Assembly: GCA_963457665.1 (NCBI GenBank)
Contig: OY735209.1
Location: 57,314,019-57,378,018 of the forward strand
Length of the DNA stretch: 64,000 nucleotides
Reading direction: 5' to 3'
Source: Thysanoteuthis rhombus
Taxonomy: Eukaryota; Mollusca; Cephalopoda; Oegopsida; Thysanoteuthidae
Below are positions 19,936-29,892 of the stretch, piece after piece. The number at the start of each line of letters is the position of its first letter. Positions within the stretch are counted from its first letter, which is position 1. Under the pieces are notes generated by a model that saw only the letters and a program-made list of their open reading frames with translations, ran no database searches and was not told where the DNA came from. The position numbers were made by a program, and so were the translations under genes.

Positions 19936-21230
19936 CAAATAGATTTCAAACTGTAGACAAGATTAAAGAGAGGACCCAAAGGTTGCTAATGGTGATATTG
20001 ATTAAGAACTTGGCAGATTGTAATGGAAATGGAAGGTATAAGCATATGAGGTCCAAATAGGAGTAGTTTGAAGGAAACAAGATACCATTGCCCTAGGTAA
20101 GCTATGTTTTTTGTTAAAATAAAATTAAACTGGTTGGATACTTTCCAGGCAGACCTCATATGATAATCTGGCTTTTGAAATCACAAGCTTCTTTTGCCAA
20201 TCTATCATTTCTTCACCTTTGATTATTTCCAGATGGTCAATGTTCCTGGTAGTGTTCAGCTTTCTTGAGAACTAGAAAGAATTTCTTTCAGATGTTGCAA
20301 ATAGATATACAATTTCATTTGCTTCCAAAAGGATGCATTTACAGATGTATTGTTGGTTCTATGAAAGAAACATTTCTGAAATATTTGTGTCATATCAGTA
20401 CCTTTCCCAAGAGCTACTGGTATTGTGGAATATGAAGTTGAGAGTTGTATCCATAATCATTGAAACACTCAGAACAGTGATCTGATCCAATGAGTTGAAG
20501 CTCAAAACAGCAATGATGCAGATCATGGCACTGTTGAAATTAGTGAGAATACTGAGTTAAGTGCTAAGGAGACTTTTTGTCACTTGATCTCTGGTGACAA
20601 TCACTAAACAACTATTGAGGACATGAAAATTACAATGGAATACTAAGTTTCACCTGAGTAGAAATAGAGATGAGATTGTCAATCACATATTAATCAAATG
20701 CAGCAAGTTGGCTATAAAGGAGTGCTAAAATAGATTTGACTGGATAAGAAAGGTTATCCACCAGGAATTGTGCAAACAACAGGGATCTGACCATGCAAAC
20801 CAATTGAAAGAGCATAAACTATAACTATCCAGGCAGGGCCAGATCTATTAAGGGGCAAAAGGGGCATTTTTCATTTTTCACTAGTTTACTTACCTCTTAC
20901 TTTTCCTCCTTCACAACCTTTTTTCCACCTTTTCCCCCCATCTCTCACTTTTTCCTATTTCTTCCTGCCTTATAGTATTATGTTGATTTCTCAGTCAGAA
21001 AGCATAACTGTTTCAAGCTGGGGATCGGACAGGTACTACATTCAGATCCTAAGTAGAAAAGGGATCCCAAATCTATTTTGCTCTATGGAATGGTTTAATA
21101 CTGACAATATTCTTACAGACTGGCCAATCATAATGATAGGAATATACGTAATAAGTCAACTATAAGTCACTTGTAGCTAATTGACTCAATGCTGTTTTTA
21201 AAAGGGTTTATCAAATGAATTTGATATTAA
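19936..21230. other. No clear feature; pyrimidine-rich patch near 20880-20970
   Basis: No open frame above 62 codons. A C/T-rich stretch with 'cttttcctccttcacaacc' lies at about 20895-20970. Confidence 0.45.
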
Positions 21231-21257
21231 GATGCTCCCTCATTGACAGACATAACA

Positions 21258-21440
21258 ATTAGTGTAGTATTCATAAAAAAATGAAAAGATTATTCATTTA
21301 TGGATAGGTGTCACCATCTTGGATCAGAATATATCTTAAGCCTGCCAAAAATCCAAAGTATCACTTAGTGGTACTTCTACCTAGGATCAGAGTGTACTAT
21401 GTGTGCTCATTCGAAAGTGTTAAATACAATATGGTTACAT
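21258..21440 (+). repeat. Dispersed family C copy
   Basis: Matches 2968-3078 at both ends ('agtattcataaaaaaatgaa' and 'ctacctaggatcagagtgta...gtgtgctcattcgaaagtgtta') with an extra segment between. Confidence 0.55.
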
Positions 21441-21459
21441 ATTGCGTTTTATATATGTG

Positions 21460-21640
21460 CATTACTGTGTAAGTAAATGAATAAGTCTGTAGCCTACTGA
21501 TAGAAAAAGCCTTTGTTTTACCAAATAAATATTAATTTTTCACCATTATTTTTCTTGTCGATGCACTTAATTCAGTGAAGAATATTAATCACCAAGATCG
21601 AATGTAGGATATGAAAATATTGATATCTGTTGTTGCTGAT
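21460..21640 (-). mobile_element. mariner-like 3' stub
   Basis: Reverse complement has a degenerate CIDKK word, then 'ctatcagtaggctacagact' and 'tattcatt', parallel to 17305-17440. More decayed than that copy. Confidence 0.5.
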
Positions 21641-21708
21641 CTTATTTTTTTAAAGTTTGTCAACTGGCATACACATACTCATGTCAGATATGTACACACA
21701 TACTTATT

Positions 21709-21710
<2 letters not shown>

Positions 21711-21762
<52 letters not shown>

Positions 21763-21904
21763 ATTTTAATTCACACTCACACAACACACACCACTGATGA
21801 TGGGAAGAATCCCGAAACATGTATGGACTACTGACATATAAGGATTAATAAACCTTACCACCAAAAACTTCACTCCCGAGTCTGTCTCACTCTCTAAAGT
21901 ACAC

Positions 21905-21943
<39 letters not shown>
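21711..21943. repeat. Short unique-looking segment between two (TA)n tracts
   Basis: (TA)n at 21712-21759 and 21907-21941 enclose about 145 bp that starts 'gtacattttaattcacactc' and includes 'gatgatgggaagaatcccga' and 'cccgagtctgtctcactctc'. Flanking by TA tracts on both sides resembles the surroundings of the S1 SINE at 3079-3424, so this may be another retroposon body. No A or B box was found. Confidence 0.5.
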
Positions 21944-21948
<5 letters not shown>

Positions 21949-22800
21949 TAGACATGCAACATGTATGCATATGTGATGCATGTATGTATGGTAGGAATGC
22001 ATATAGTGCATGTGTATCTGCATGTGTATGCATATATGGCATGTGCGCTTATGTGTATATGTTTGGTATGTGTATGCAAGTATAAATGTGAGTATGTAGT
22101 ATGTATGTTTTTCATATGTGCATATACAATACGTGGGTATGTTTATATGTATGTGTATATGTCTATGTGTTTGCGTACATTCCAAATGAGTATGGGGTTT
22201 TAAACTGACATGCTACATACACATATGTACACGTATACACGTCACGTATGCAAACGCACACACACCCACACTACATGCTAGACACATACCACATACACAT
22301 GTAACATACGTACACCTATATACATATGGCACATACACAAACATATAGACTTATATACATATGTATGAATACACCCACATAGCACCATAGTATATGCACG
22401 TACCAAATACACGCATATTACATACTCACATTGATACTCACACACACACACACACGTCACCTGTGCAAACACAAGAATTGTTTTATTCATACGATGTAAA
22501 CAGCTTAAATCAGTGCACAGTGTTGCGGATACATACAGATTTCTTGTTGACACATTCATATAATATACACACATACACACACGGCAAATATACGCATACT
22601 GCATACACACATACCATAGGGTTACATGTTACATATGCTGACACATACACATATCTAATGTATGCATATATATGCACATACACATACATTCGTAATCATC
22701 CATACCTATCAAGTACACATACTATATACTCATATGCATACTAGCAAATGCCACATATACGTACACATACACAAATGCCATGTACGCATGCATCTACATT
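21944..22800. repeat. Long block of imperfect (CA)n/(TG)n/(TA)n simple sequence
   Basis: Nearly 860 bp of words such as ACACAT, CATATG, GTATGC and ATACAC, first TG-rich on the plus strand (21944-22200) and then CA-rich (22210-22800). Alternating purine-pyrimidine runs dominate. Frames of up to 139 codons on either strand (His/Tyr/Ile/Thr-rich) are by-products. Confidence 0.9.
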
Positions 22801-23340
22801 TGGTCCAATGCAAAAGGGTATATGCACTCACACATCTATGCATTATGTATCACGTCTATATTTTTGGCATTATTGCATTGGATATCTTTATATTCAACAT
22901 TTTGGCATTGGCCCTTTTTGCATTGGATGTTTTCAACTGGATTTTTAAAAGCCAGCTCAGTGACAACAAATACGTAATCAGTTTAAAAAACAAACAGGCC
23001 TCCAACGACAGAGGTGGAGAAGCAATTCAAGTGACATCAGAGAAGCAGTACTAGAAAATTCATTGTGATGGTGTGAGGTGCCCGTTTAAATTTGTGTATG
23101 TTGTATGCATATATGTATGTATAAATTGACCCTTCTAGCATTGGATGTCTTTGCATTGGCCCTTCTAGTATTATTGGACCTCACTGCATCTGATGTCTTT
23201 GCGTTGGCCCTTTTTGCATTGAACATGTTTGTATTGGATGTGATTGCAGTATTGAATCTTTTTGTATAGGCCCCTTTTGCCTTTGAACCACTTGTGATGG
23301 ACACTGTGTACTTGGGGTATTAGTTTTGAACATTTTTGAT
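22801..23340. repeat. Degenerate repeat rich in GCATTGG words
   Basis: Words such as 'tttgcattggatgt', 'ggcattggcccttt' and 'gcgttggccctttttgcatt' recur at about 22865, 22905, 22918, 23140, 23155, 23200 and 23215, with period roughly 15 or 30 bp and much decay. It is split by a less repetitive piece at 22950-23110. Confidence 0.6.
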
Positions 23341-23374
23341 ATTAGACAATTTAGACTGGATTTTTTGACTTGGC

Positions 23375-23377
23375 ACC

Positions 23378-23408
<31 letters not shown>

Positions 23409-23700
23409 TATACACTCTCATATATTGATACTCCTTTGTATACTCATAAATATCAATCTATATATTTATGGTGTTTATGTTAATTTTCAGATATCTATAG
23501 ATATATATATATATATATAGGGAGGCATACATACATGGACAGATGTATGGACATGGACACACACACACACATATTGATCCACCCTCGTATACTCATAAAT
23601 AACCATCCATGTATAAGTTGTGTTTATGCTCATAAACATTATACATACATAATTACACACATACTCATACACACAAGTATGTGTGTGTGTGTGTGTATTT
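23375..23700. repeat. Cluster of (TA)n, (CA)n and (TG)n microsatellites
   Basis: (TA)n at 23379-23411 and 23501-23518, (CA)n near 23557-23569, (TG)n at 23681-23697, linked by ACATAC-like words and two copies of 'tcatatattgat'/'catattgatcc' followed by 'cataaata'. Confidence 0.85.
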
Positions 23701-23744
23701 ATATAATTGTCATACATTTTTTTGAAGATGTATCTTTACCGTGA

Positions 23745-24315
23745 CTAGTTCAAAGGCCTCCCAAGCAAATATTTTCCTTTTTGTCTTTGTGGTTAATCAA
23801 GGCAGCTATAATAATTATTATGTATCAGCACTAAAAGACAACTAGAATGCGTACTTGCCTGCTTTCATCGTAATGAATCACTGTACCCAATTCCCTTAGC
23901 TGCACACTGACCAACCCTCATGCAACAGTGTCTACACATTGGAATTGTTGATATGCACCCTTTCCTGGGTGGAATACCTTTTCTAGTCTAGCTCTGTTGT
24001 TGGAATAGGTCACACAGTGCTTTTACTTGTTTTTTTTTTGGTCACCCTACTTGCGTCTCTATTGTCTGAATCCGGTTTTTTTTTCATTTCCGTGTCTCGT
24101 CCTACTGAATCAGCTCAAATTTCAAGAGTTTTCTCTTGGCCTGGGAGAGAAGAGAATAGAGGGGAATAAATATCTTGCTCAGTCAGTTACTTGATCATCA
24201 GTGTTAACAGGTTTCTATTTCAAAATATTGAAGCTCATTTCAGCTATCAAATGCTCCATTCTATATAGTCTGTTCTTAAGCACACTTGCATACATAAATA
24301 ATACATTCATAAAAG
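23745..24315. other. No recognisable feature
   Basis: Unremarkable AT-rich sequence without long frames or repeat matches. Confidence 0.4.
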
Positions 24316-24317
24316 AA

Positions 24318-24430
24318 GCGTGCACCTTGCTGAGAGGTAATGGTTAATGAGCTAGTCTAGTAGAACATTACTACTGTTTAGTAAGTTCGATTGATGCCTC
24401 ACACTCATGTCTATGTGCCCGACTAAGATA
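24318..24430 (+). mobile_element. tRNA-derived SINE-like segment
   Basis: A-box-like GGTAATGGTTAATGAG and B-box-like AAGTTCGATTGATGCC lie about 45 bp apart. The body after it is not shared with other copies in the window. Confidence 0.4.
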
Positions 24431-24656
24431 AGCAAAGCTAAGCAAATACCCATATATAAGAGATGGAACTAAATCAAATGAATATGTTTAAAGGTAATCA
24501 ATATTTGATTAACAAGCAATAAGTGTGGAAAATTTTGTTAATATTTCCGATCAAGCTTAATACTTTAATAAAACCTGCAAATAGTTGCTTGCGCAATAAA
24601 ACGAATTTGAAATATTTGGATTATTTAGAAATAAGCATCTGACTCCCTTATGTTTG

Positions 24657-24935
24657 AAAATGCCAAAATTTACCTGACCTTGAATTGACCCTTAAAGGTC
24701 ACCAAAGTTCAGTGCCATCTATTCTATGTTCATCCTGGAGTCCAGTTACTCTTGTACACAAATTTGCAGCTTTTAGGGTTCAGCCATCTCTGTTAGATTT
24801 GAAAATGACAAAATTAACTGGGATCCAAGTTGACCTTCAGAGGTCACCAGGAGGGGATAATTGCACCCTATCCTATGTTTATCCTGAGGTCAAGTTACCC
24901 TAATACTCAAGTTTTCAGCTTGTAGGTTGCTTTAT
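24657..24935 (+). repeat. Two tandem units of about 145 bp
   Basis: Unit 1 and unit 2 share 'gaattgacccttaaaggtcacc' / 'aagttgaccttcagaggtcacc', 'tctattctatgttcatcctg' / 'cctatcctatgtttatcctg' and 'ttgcagcttttagggtt' / 'tttcagcttgtaggttg'. The shift between matching words is about 144 bp. The start of the unit ('accttgaattgaccctt') also matches 31450-31470, the end of another tandem pair. Confidence 0.8.
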
Positions 24936-24974
24936 TGTTTTTATAGTATTAGATATTTTGACTTGGCATCATGA

Positions 24975-25530
24975 GATGTTGGTAAATCAATAATTCTGTC
25001 GCCTAATTGTGGGAAAAGTACAGGTAAAACTCCTATTTTGCTTGGATGTGTTCTTAGAAAAATTGACAATGTAAGAGCTTTGTCCAATGAGGGAACAATA
25101 ACTGGTGAAGCTGCGACTTGGTCTGCTCCTTCGGAATGGGGTCATCCAAAGTAGGAATGGATGAAGTTGGAGCTTCACCTGAATTTACTTTACACAACAA
25201 ATATTTGTTTTCTAACACAACCTCTTCCCTTTTTCAATTCAGTTCTAAATAGTATGTTAAAAAAGGACCCTTAAATGAGAGTATACATTCTTTGCAAATA
25301 TTTTTTACTTCACTGCTGCGTCTTTCTAGACTGTCATAATGTCAATGATGTATTGTAAGATGCAGAGGAACGTTTTGTATTATTGTAATCATTATCAAAG
25401 AGAAAAAAAGGCAGAGTCTGTATCAATGAGTTTAAAATCTAATAATGAAAAAAAGCATTTATTTCAAGAAACAAATATTCATTTTTTAACATAATCTCCT
25501 TCCTTATCAAGACAATTGATCTAGTGATAG
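24975..25530 (-). mobile_element. Two mariner-like stubs (24978-25020 and 25420-25530)
   Basis: The right stub, reversed, reads CLDKEGDYVKK then a stop, then 'tttttcattattagatttta', the ORF end and probable terminal repeat seen at 17305-17440. The left stub has only the terminal-like 'aattaggcgacagaattatt'. Both are in the same orientation, so they are probably two separate insertion remnants, not the two ends of one element. Confidence 0.5.
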
Positions 25531-26290
25531 ATAATAATAACATAGATCTGATATTATACAGTAAAAATTTTAGACCAAATTTAGATGATAACTACTCGTC
25601 AGGCCACAGACTAATAGTGCATCCTTGTACGTATATATTCAAACGAACGCACATTGATTCTTACTGGGGTTAGCTTAATTTAGCTCATAGCTTTTACATG
25701 AGCTTGAACACTGATTACTGTCACTGGTAGGTATAGCTACCAACCAGGCTTCAGTGTGTGTTTGTGTGTATGTGTGAATCACATACCCACTTTTTTGTCA
25801 TGTAATAAATTGTTCAGTTAATGACAATGTCAAGTACCAATGCCACATCTTTTTCAAAGCATTTGAAGTAGCCACTTGAAATCCGTGCATATGTTTATGC
25901 AAACCACACAGAGATCAGACAAAAACAGCAAATGAAATGATTTGAAATGTCATGCATCAGTCGACTTTTTTTTAGAAAACTTTCAGCTTTTACAGCTCAA
26001 TACTGTACATCATTCGAGGCACATATATCATGTAGGCAAACATCAAAACTAAATATATTCAATGTTATCCCTTTCCATAAGAATATTACAATTACTCAGT
26101 TAATATATGCTGATTTACTTGGACTAAGTGACATTAGTTAGGCTTATCTTGTAACCTGCCGGGTGAGTTTAATCCCCGGGTCAGATAGTGCAAAAAGTCA
26201 TATAATCTGTGTTGCATTTGTACATGGGTATTTGCAACAAGCCTATTGGGAGTAACCCAAATGGTAACTCCACTCTGGGAGTGCCCAATT
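25531..26290. other. No clear feature; possible B-box-like word at 26170
   Basis: 'gagtttaatccccgggtc' near 26164 resembles a tRNA B box but no A box was found at the right distance. Confidence 0.35.
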
Positions 26291-26296
26291 GGTTAT

Positions 26297-27432
26297 TTTT
26301 TGACTTACTCATTTCCCCATCTAAAAGTGTACTCTTTTGATTGTACTTATTTCCCAGTCTAAAAGTTTACTTTTTTGACTGTACTTATTTTCCAGTCTGA
26401 AAGTGAACTCTTTTGACTGTACTTATTTTCCAGTCTGAAAGTTTAATCTTTTGACTGTACTTATTTTCCAGTCTGAAAGTTTAATCTTTTGACTGTACTT
26501 ATTTCCCAGTCTAAAAGTTTAATCTTTTGACTGTACTTATTTTCCCGTCTGAAAGTGTACTCTTTTGACTATACTTATTTTCCAGTCTGAAAGTGTACTC
26601 TTTTGACTGTACTTATTTTCCAGTCTGAAAGTGTACTCTTTTGACTGTACTTATTTCCGAGTCTGAAAGTTTAATCTTTTGACTGTACTTATTTTCCCGT
26701 CTGAAAGTGTACTCTTTTGACTATACTTATTTTCCAGTCTGAAAGTGTACTCTTTTGACTGTACTTATTTTCCTGTCTGAAAGTGTACTCTTTTGACTGT
26801 ACTTATTTTCCAGTCTGAAAGTGTACTCTTTTGACTGTACTTATTTTCCAGTTTGAAAGTGTACTCTTTTGACTGTACTTATTTTCCAGTCTGAAAGTTT
26901 AATCTTTTGACTGTACTTATTTTCCTGTCTGAAAGTGTACTCTTTTGACTATACTTATTTTCCAGTCTGAAAGTGTACTCTTTTGACTGTACTTATTTTC
27001 CAGTCTGAAAGTGTACTCTTTTGACTGTACTTATTTCCGAGTCTGAAAGTTTAATCTTTTGACTGTACTTATTTTCCCGTCTGAAAGTGTACTCTTTTGA
27101 CTATACTTATTTTCCAGTCTGAAAGTGTACTCTTTTGACTGTACTTATTTTCCTGTCTGAAAGTGTACTCTTTTGACTGTACTTATTTTCCAGTCTGAAA
27201 GTGTACTCTTTTGACTGTACTTATTTTCCTGTCTGAAAGTGTACTCTTTTGACTGTACTTATTTCGCAGTCTGAAAGTTTAATCTTTTGACTGTACTTAT
27301 TTTCCTGTCTGAAAGTGTACTCTTTTGACTGTACTCATTTCCCTGTCTGAAAGTTTACTCTCTCAACTGTACTTATTTTCCTGTCTGAAAATTCATTCTT
27401 TGACAATACTTATTTTCCTGTCTGAGAGTTCT
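26297..27432 (+). repeat. 38-bp satellite array, about 30 units, with 380-bp higher-order repeat
   Basis: Unit: TTTTGACTGTACTTATTTTC then CAGTCTGAAAGTGTACTC (38 bp). Variants differ at TGTACTC/TTTAATC, CCAG/CCCG/CCTG/CCGAG and ACTGTAC/ACTATAC. The ACTATAC variant occurs at 26569, 26721, 26949 and 27101. The spacings are 152, 228 and 152 bp, so the pattern repeats every 380 bp (10 units). Units at both ends are more diverged than those in the middle, as expected from unequal exchange. Confidence 0.97.
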
Positions 27433-27965
27433 TTCATTCATGAGTCAAAAGAGTGAACTTCCAGACAGAAAAATAAGTACAGTCAAAAGAGTGTTCTAAG
27501 GTTTCTCCAGCCAATAATTTAGATTCAAATTTTTTAACATTTATCTTACTCCTGGAAAAAGGTACATCCTTTTCCTCGTTTGGCTTGATAAGGCCTTCAG
27601 CATTGTCTATCAATAAGTTTAGTTCCAACTTCCAATTCACATTATTCTTGAGAAAAAACAACAAAATCAAAATTCCAGTAGCTCTGACTTGTTAAATAAA
27701 AAATGTTCCTGTTGTGTCTCTGTAGGATTAATCCATAAACTTAACCCTCCCCTGAGCAATCATTGTTTCACACATCATCAAAAATGTGAAAATGAGTACA
27801 GTCGAAATAGTAAATTTCAGGCAGGAAAATCTAAAAAGAGTGAATTTTCCAACAGGAAAATAAGTACAGTCAAAAGAGTGAACTTTCAGACAGGGAAAAA
27901 GTACAGTTTTGACAGCACTTTTTTTCCCTGTCTTAAAGTTCACTCTTTCAACTGTATTGTGAATT
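27433..27965. repeat. Inverted and direct 38-bp units flanking an inverted family D copy
   Basis: At 27440-27500 the satellite appears inverted ('aataagtacagtcaaaagag'). Family D lies inverted at about 27500-27660: its minus strand reads LELNLLIDNAEGLIKPNEEK and KKFESKLLAGETLEHS. Further satellite units occur inverted at 27790-27900 and direct at 27905-27955. The region is thus a mosaic of the same pieces in both orientations, joining the array to the direct family D copy that follows. Confidence 0.8.
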
Positions 27966-28215
27966 GTAGGTAGTTGGAACTGAAATTATTGATAGACAAT
28001 GCCAAAGGTCTTTATCTGGCTAAATGAGGAAAAGAATGTACCTTTTTCTGGGGTAATATAATTTAAAAAAAAACTATACAGATCACTTCTGGGTAGGTTA
28101 ATAAGAAAATTATAATGATAATCTTGATTGTTGTCTGGAGAAATTGTAGAACACTTAGGAAAGTCAGGAATAGGTAAATTCCTAAGATATGTTACGAACT
28201 GGTCAAGTCCATCTG
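27958..28215 (+). repeat. Family D copy, direct
   Basis: Matches 57245-57545 ('ttggaactgaaattattgatagacaatgcc', 'gatcacttctgggtaggtta', 'gtcaggaataggtaaattcctaagatatgt') and, inverted, 27500-27660. A broken reading LELKLLIDNAKGLYLAK parallels the minus-strand reading of the inverted copy, so the family may once have been coding. Confidence 0.75.
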
Positions 28216-29035
28216 GACACTCAGGCCCCCCATGAAGGATACTTAGAGATGATAAGAAACTCTGAAAAACTGTGATATAAAGACAATTCAGTCAACTTAA
28301 TATCTAACCTATGATGTACAATGTCTTGTGTAATTTTGGTGGTTTTATGAGAAGATCTGATTCAGTATATCCTCCCCTCAGACAGTCTCACTTTCTTTCC
28401 TTCTCTTACAGCTGATACCATTGCTAGCACTGAGGAAACATCTTTGCTTGCTTCAGAGATATCCTCTGCTTTAGCCGACTTGTAAGTAAACTTTCAAATT
28501 CTGATGAATTGATTACTCTCTCCATTGCACTTGGTTAGATTCTGGTGCTGTTTTGGTATGACACGCTGTTATTTCCTCAACCTTGAACCGGACAAGGGCA
28601 TCAAAGCATTCTCAATGGACTCTAAGGCATTTATAGTAGTGACGTCAAAGGCTTGATCTGCTGAACAAAAGGTTATCACACCTCAGTCGATGCACCATTG
28701 CTTGTATTCTCTGCAGCTATGCCGTTAAAATGGCATTTTTTTTCTGATACGTAGTTGATGAAATTTGCCCATCAGCAAGATTGCATTATGGTACAAATTT
28801 TTATTCTTCAAAGGAGATGACAGTTTTAAATAAACTGCTTCATCAGAATGAACAAATATGTCTGGAATATCTAGATCTACCATGATGTACAGCAAATAAT
28901 CATGATAATTCTTCACTATCCAATCCAAAAGACAGAGACCTTATAGTTACATCTTTTTTTGAACATGCATCAAGTTCCTCACATGAATTCTCATTGTTGC
29001 CAAAATTTGCCATAGGAGGAGGTCCAGCACATTTC

Positions 29036-29345
29036 CTAGTACAGTAAAGTACCACCTCTGCTGGTAACACTGGCTATATGATCTGAGATAGCTTTGAATC
29101 CTACAATATTGCCTTGAAGTTCTTTATTCATAAGGAAGCCTACTCTGCTTTGTTTTACTTTTTCTATTTCATTGCTGTTAAGGGGATCTTTGCTGTTAAA
29201 TTTAATAAGTTTTTCTCTGTGTCTTCTCATTTTGCTAAAACTGATAATGTCCAATTAAATGTTTTTGATTTCATTTTCATGATCAGTTGAGTGCAGGTCT
29301 TTTGGCGTGTTCTGACATTGCAGGTGCCAATGTATAATATTGTTT
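29036..29345 (-). mobile_element. RTE-like LINE, 5' endonuclease part, inverted
   Basis: The minus strand reads IGTCNVRTRQKT (start of an APE-type endonuclease, A/G-T-x-N-V-R-T) and then MRRHREKLIKF, QSRVGFLMNKELQGNIVGF and AISDHIASVTSR, matching the early part of RTE endonucleases (E-x-R, GVGFL, F-x-x-I-S-D-R). It lies head to head with the 3' part at 29405-29892. Together they form a 5'-inverted, internally deleted insertion. A 72-codon frame survives; catalytic residues beyond SD are not present. Confidence 0.75.
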
Positions 29346-29404
29346 TCTAAGTGATGATTTTGGTGTTTAGTTCAGGGACTCACTCTAGGATGGCAAGGTT
29401 TCAG

Positions 29405-29892
29405 TAGAGCAAGCTCAACCTTCAAGAACAAGAAAATCCTCCTATTCTAAAGAAGAAGTGTATACAACCAATGCATTCTCCTGATAGTCACCTATGGAGC
29501 TGAAACATGGAACTTAACCAAACGATTAACCCTCAAACTGAGAATCAATATGTACAAGAGAGAATCATGCCCAACTTAACATGGAGAGATCACAAGACAG
29601 CACAGTATATTGGAGGAAAAACAGAAGTCTGAGATATCATAGAATCTATCAGAAGATTCAAATGGCAAAACGACAACCGCTAGACATCACAATTCACGAC
29701 ATGGATCCCCAGAGATCACCTGTGAAACTGTGGCCAGCAGAATATAAGATGGCAAGACAAACTAGACAAGTTTAGAAAGTATTGGCTGCGCAACACTCAT
29801 GGTAGAGAGGTGTGCCAAACCTCGGGGAAGGTCTATGTTCAATGACAAATGCTTAAAGGCTTATGATGATGATGATGATGATGATGATGATG
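29405..29892 (+). mobile_element. RTE-like LINE 3' end with (ATG)n tail
   Basis: Reads RRSVYNQCILLIVTYGAETW and NLTKRLTLKLRI, then shifted pieces of the GHIAR..NRWTSRLTTW region, then 'gaaggtctatgttcaatgac' and a tail of ten ATG units (29863-29892). Frameshifts begin after about 29560. Inserted into the unidentified minus-strand pseudogene. Confidence 0.88.

Noticed and set aside
19367-20060. Three overlapping forward frames of 164-208 codons
   Set aside because: All lie in the 28-bp minisatellite, whose unit has no stop in any phase. No start context or flanking gene structure.
21766-22185. 139-codon His/Tyr/Thr-rich minus-strand frame and neighbours up to 130 codons
   Set aside because: Direct translation of CA/TA simple sequence.
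26150-26200. tRNA-like B box (gagtttaatccccgg)
   Set aside because: No A box at the proper distance and no repeat copies; too weak to call.
26297-27432. CRISPR array
   Set aside because: The 38-bp units are contiguous, with no unique spacers; this is a satellite in eukaryotic DNA.
28412-28481. Exon-like segment on the plus strand: strong acceptor (ctttccttctcttacag) and perfect donor (gtaagt) with open frame DTIASTEETSLLASEISSAL
   Set aside because: The minus strand over the same bases is also open and continues the broken coding family of 28380-30790 (SEASKDVSSVLAMVSAVREG), so the splice-like signals are most likely a chance antisense effect.
29581-29775. 64-codon forward frame
   Set aside because: A frameshifted reading of the RTE 3' end, not a separate gene.
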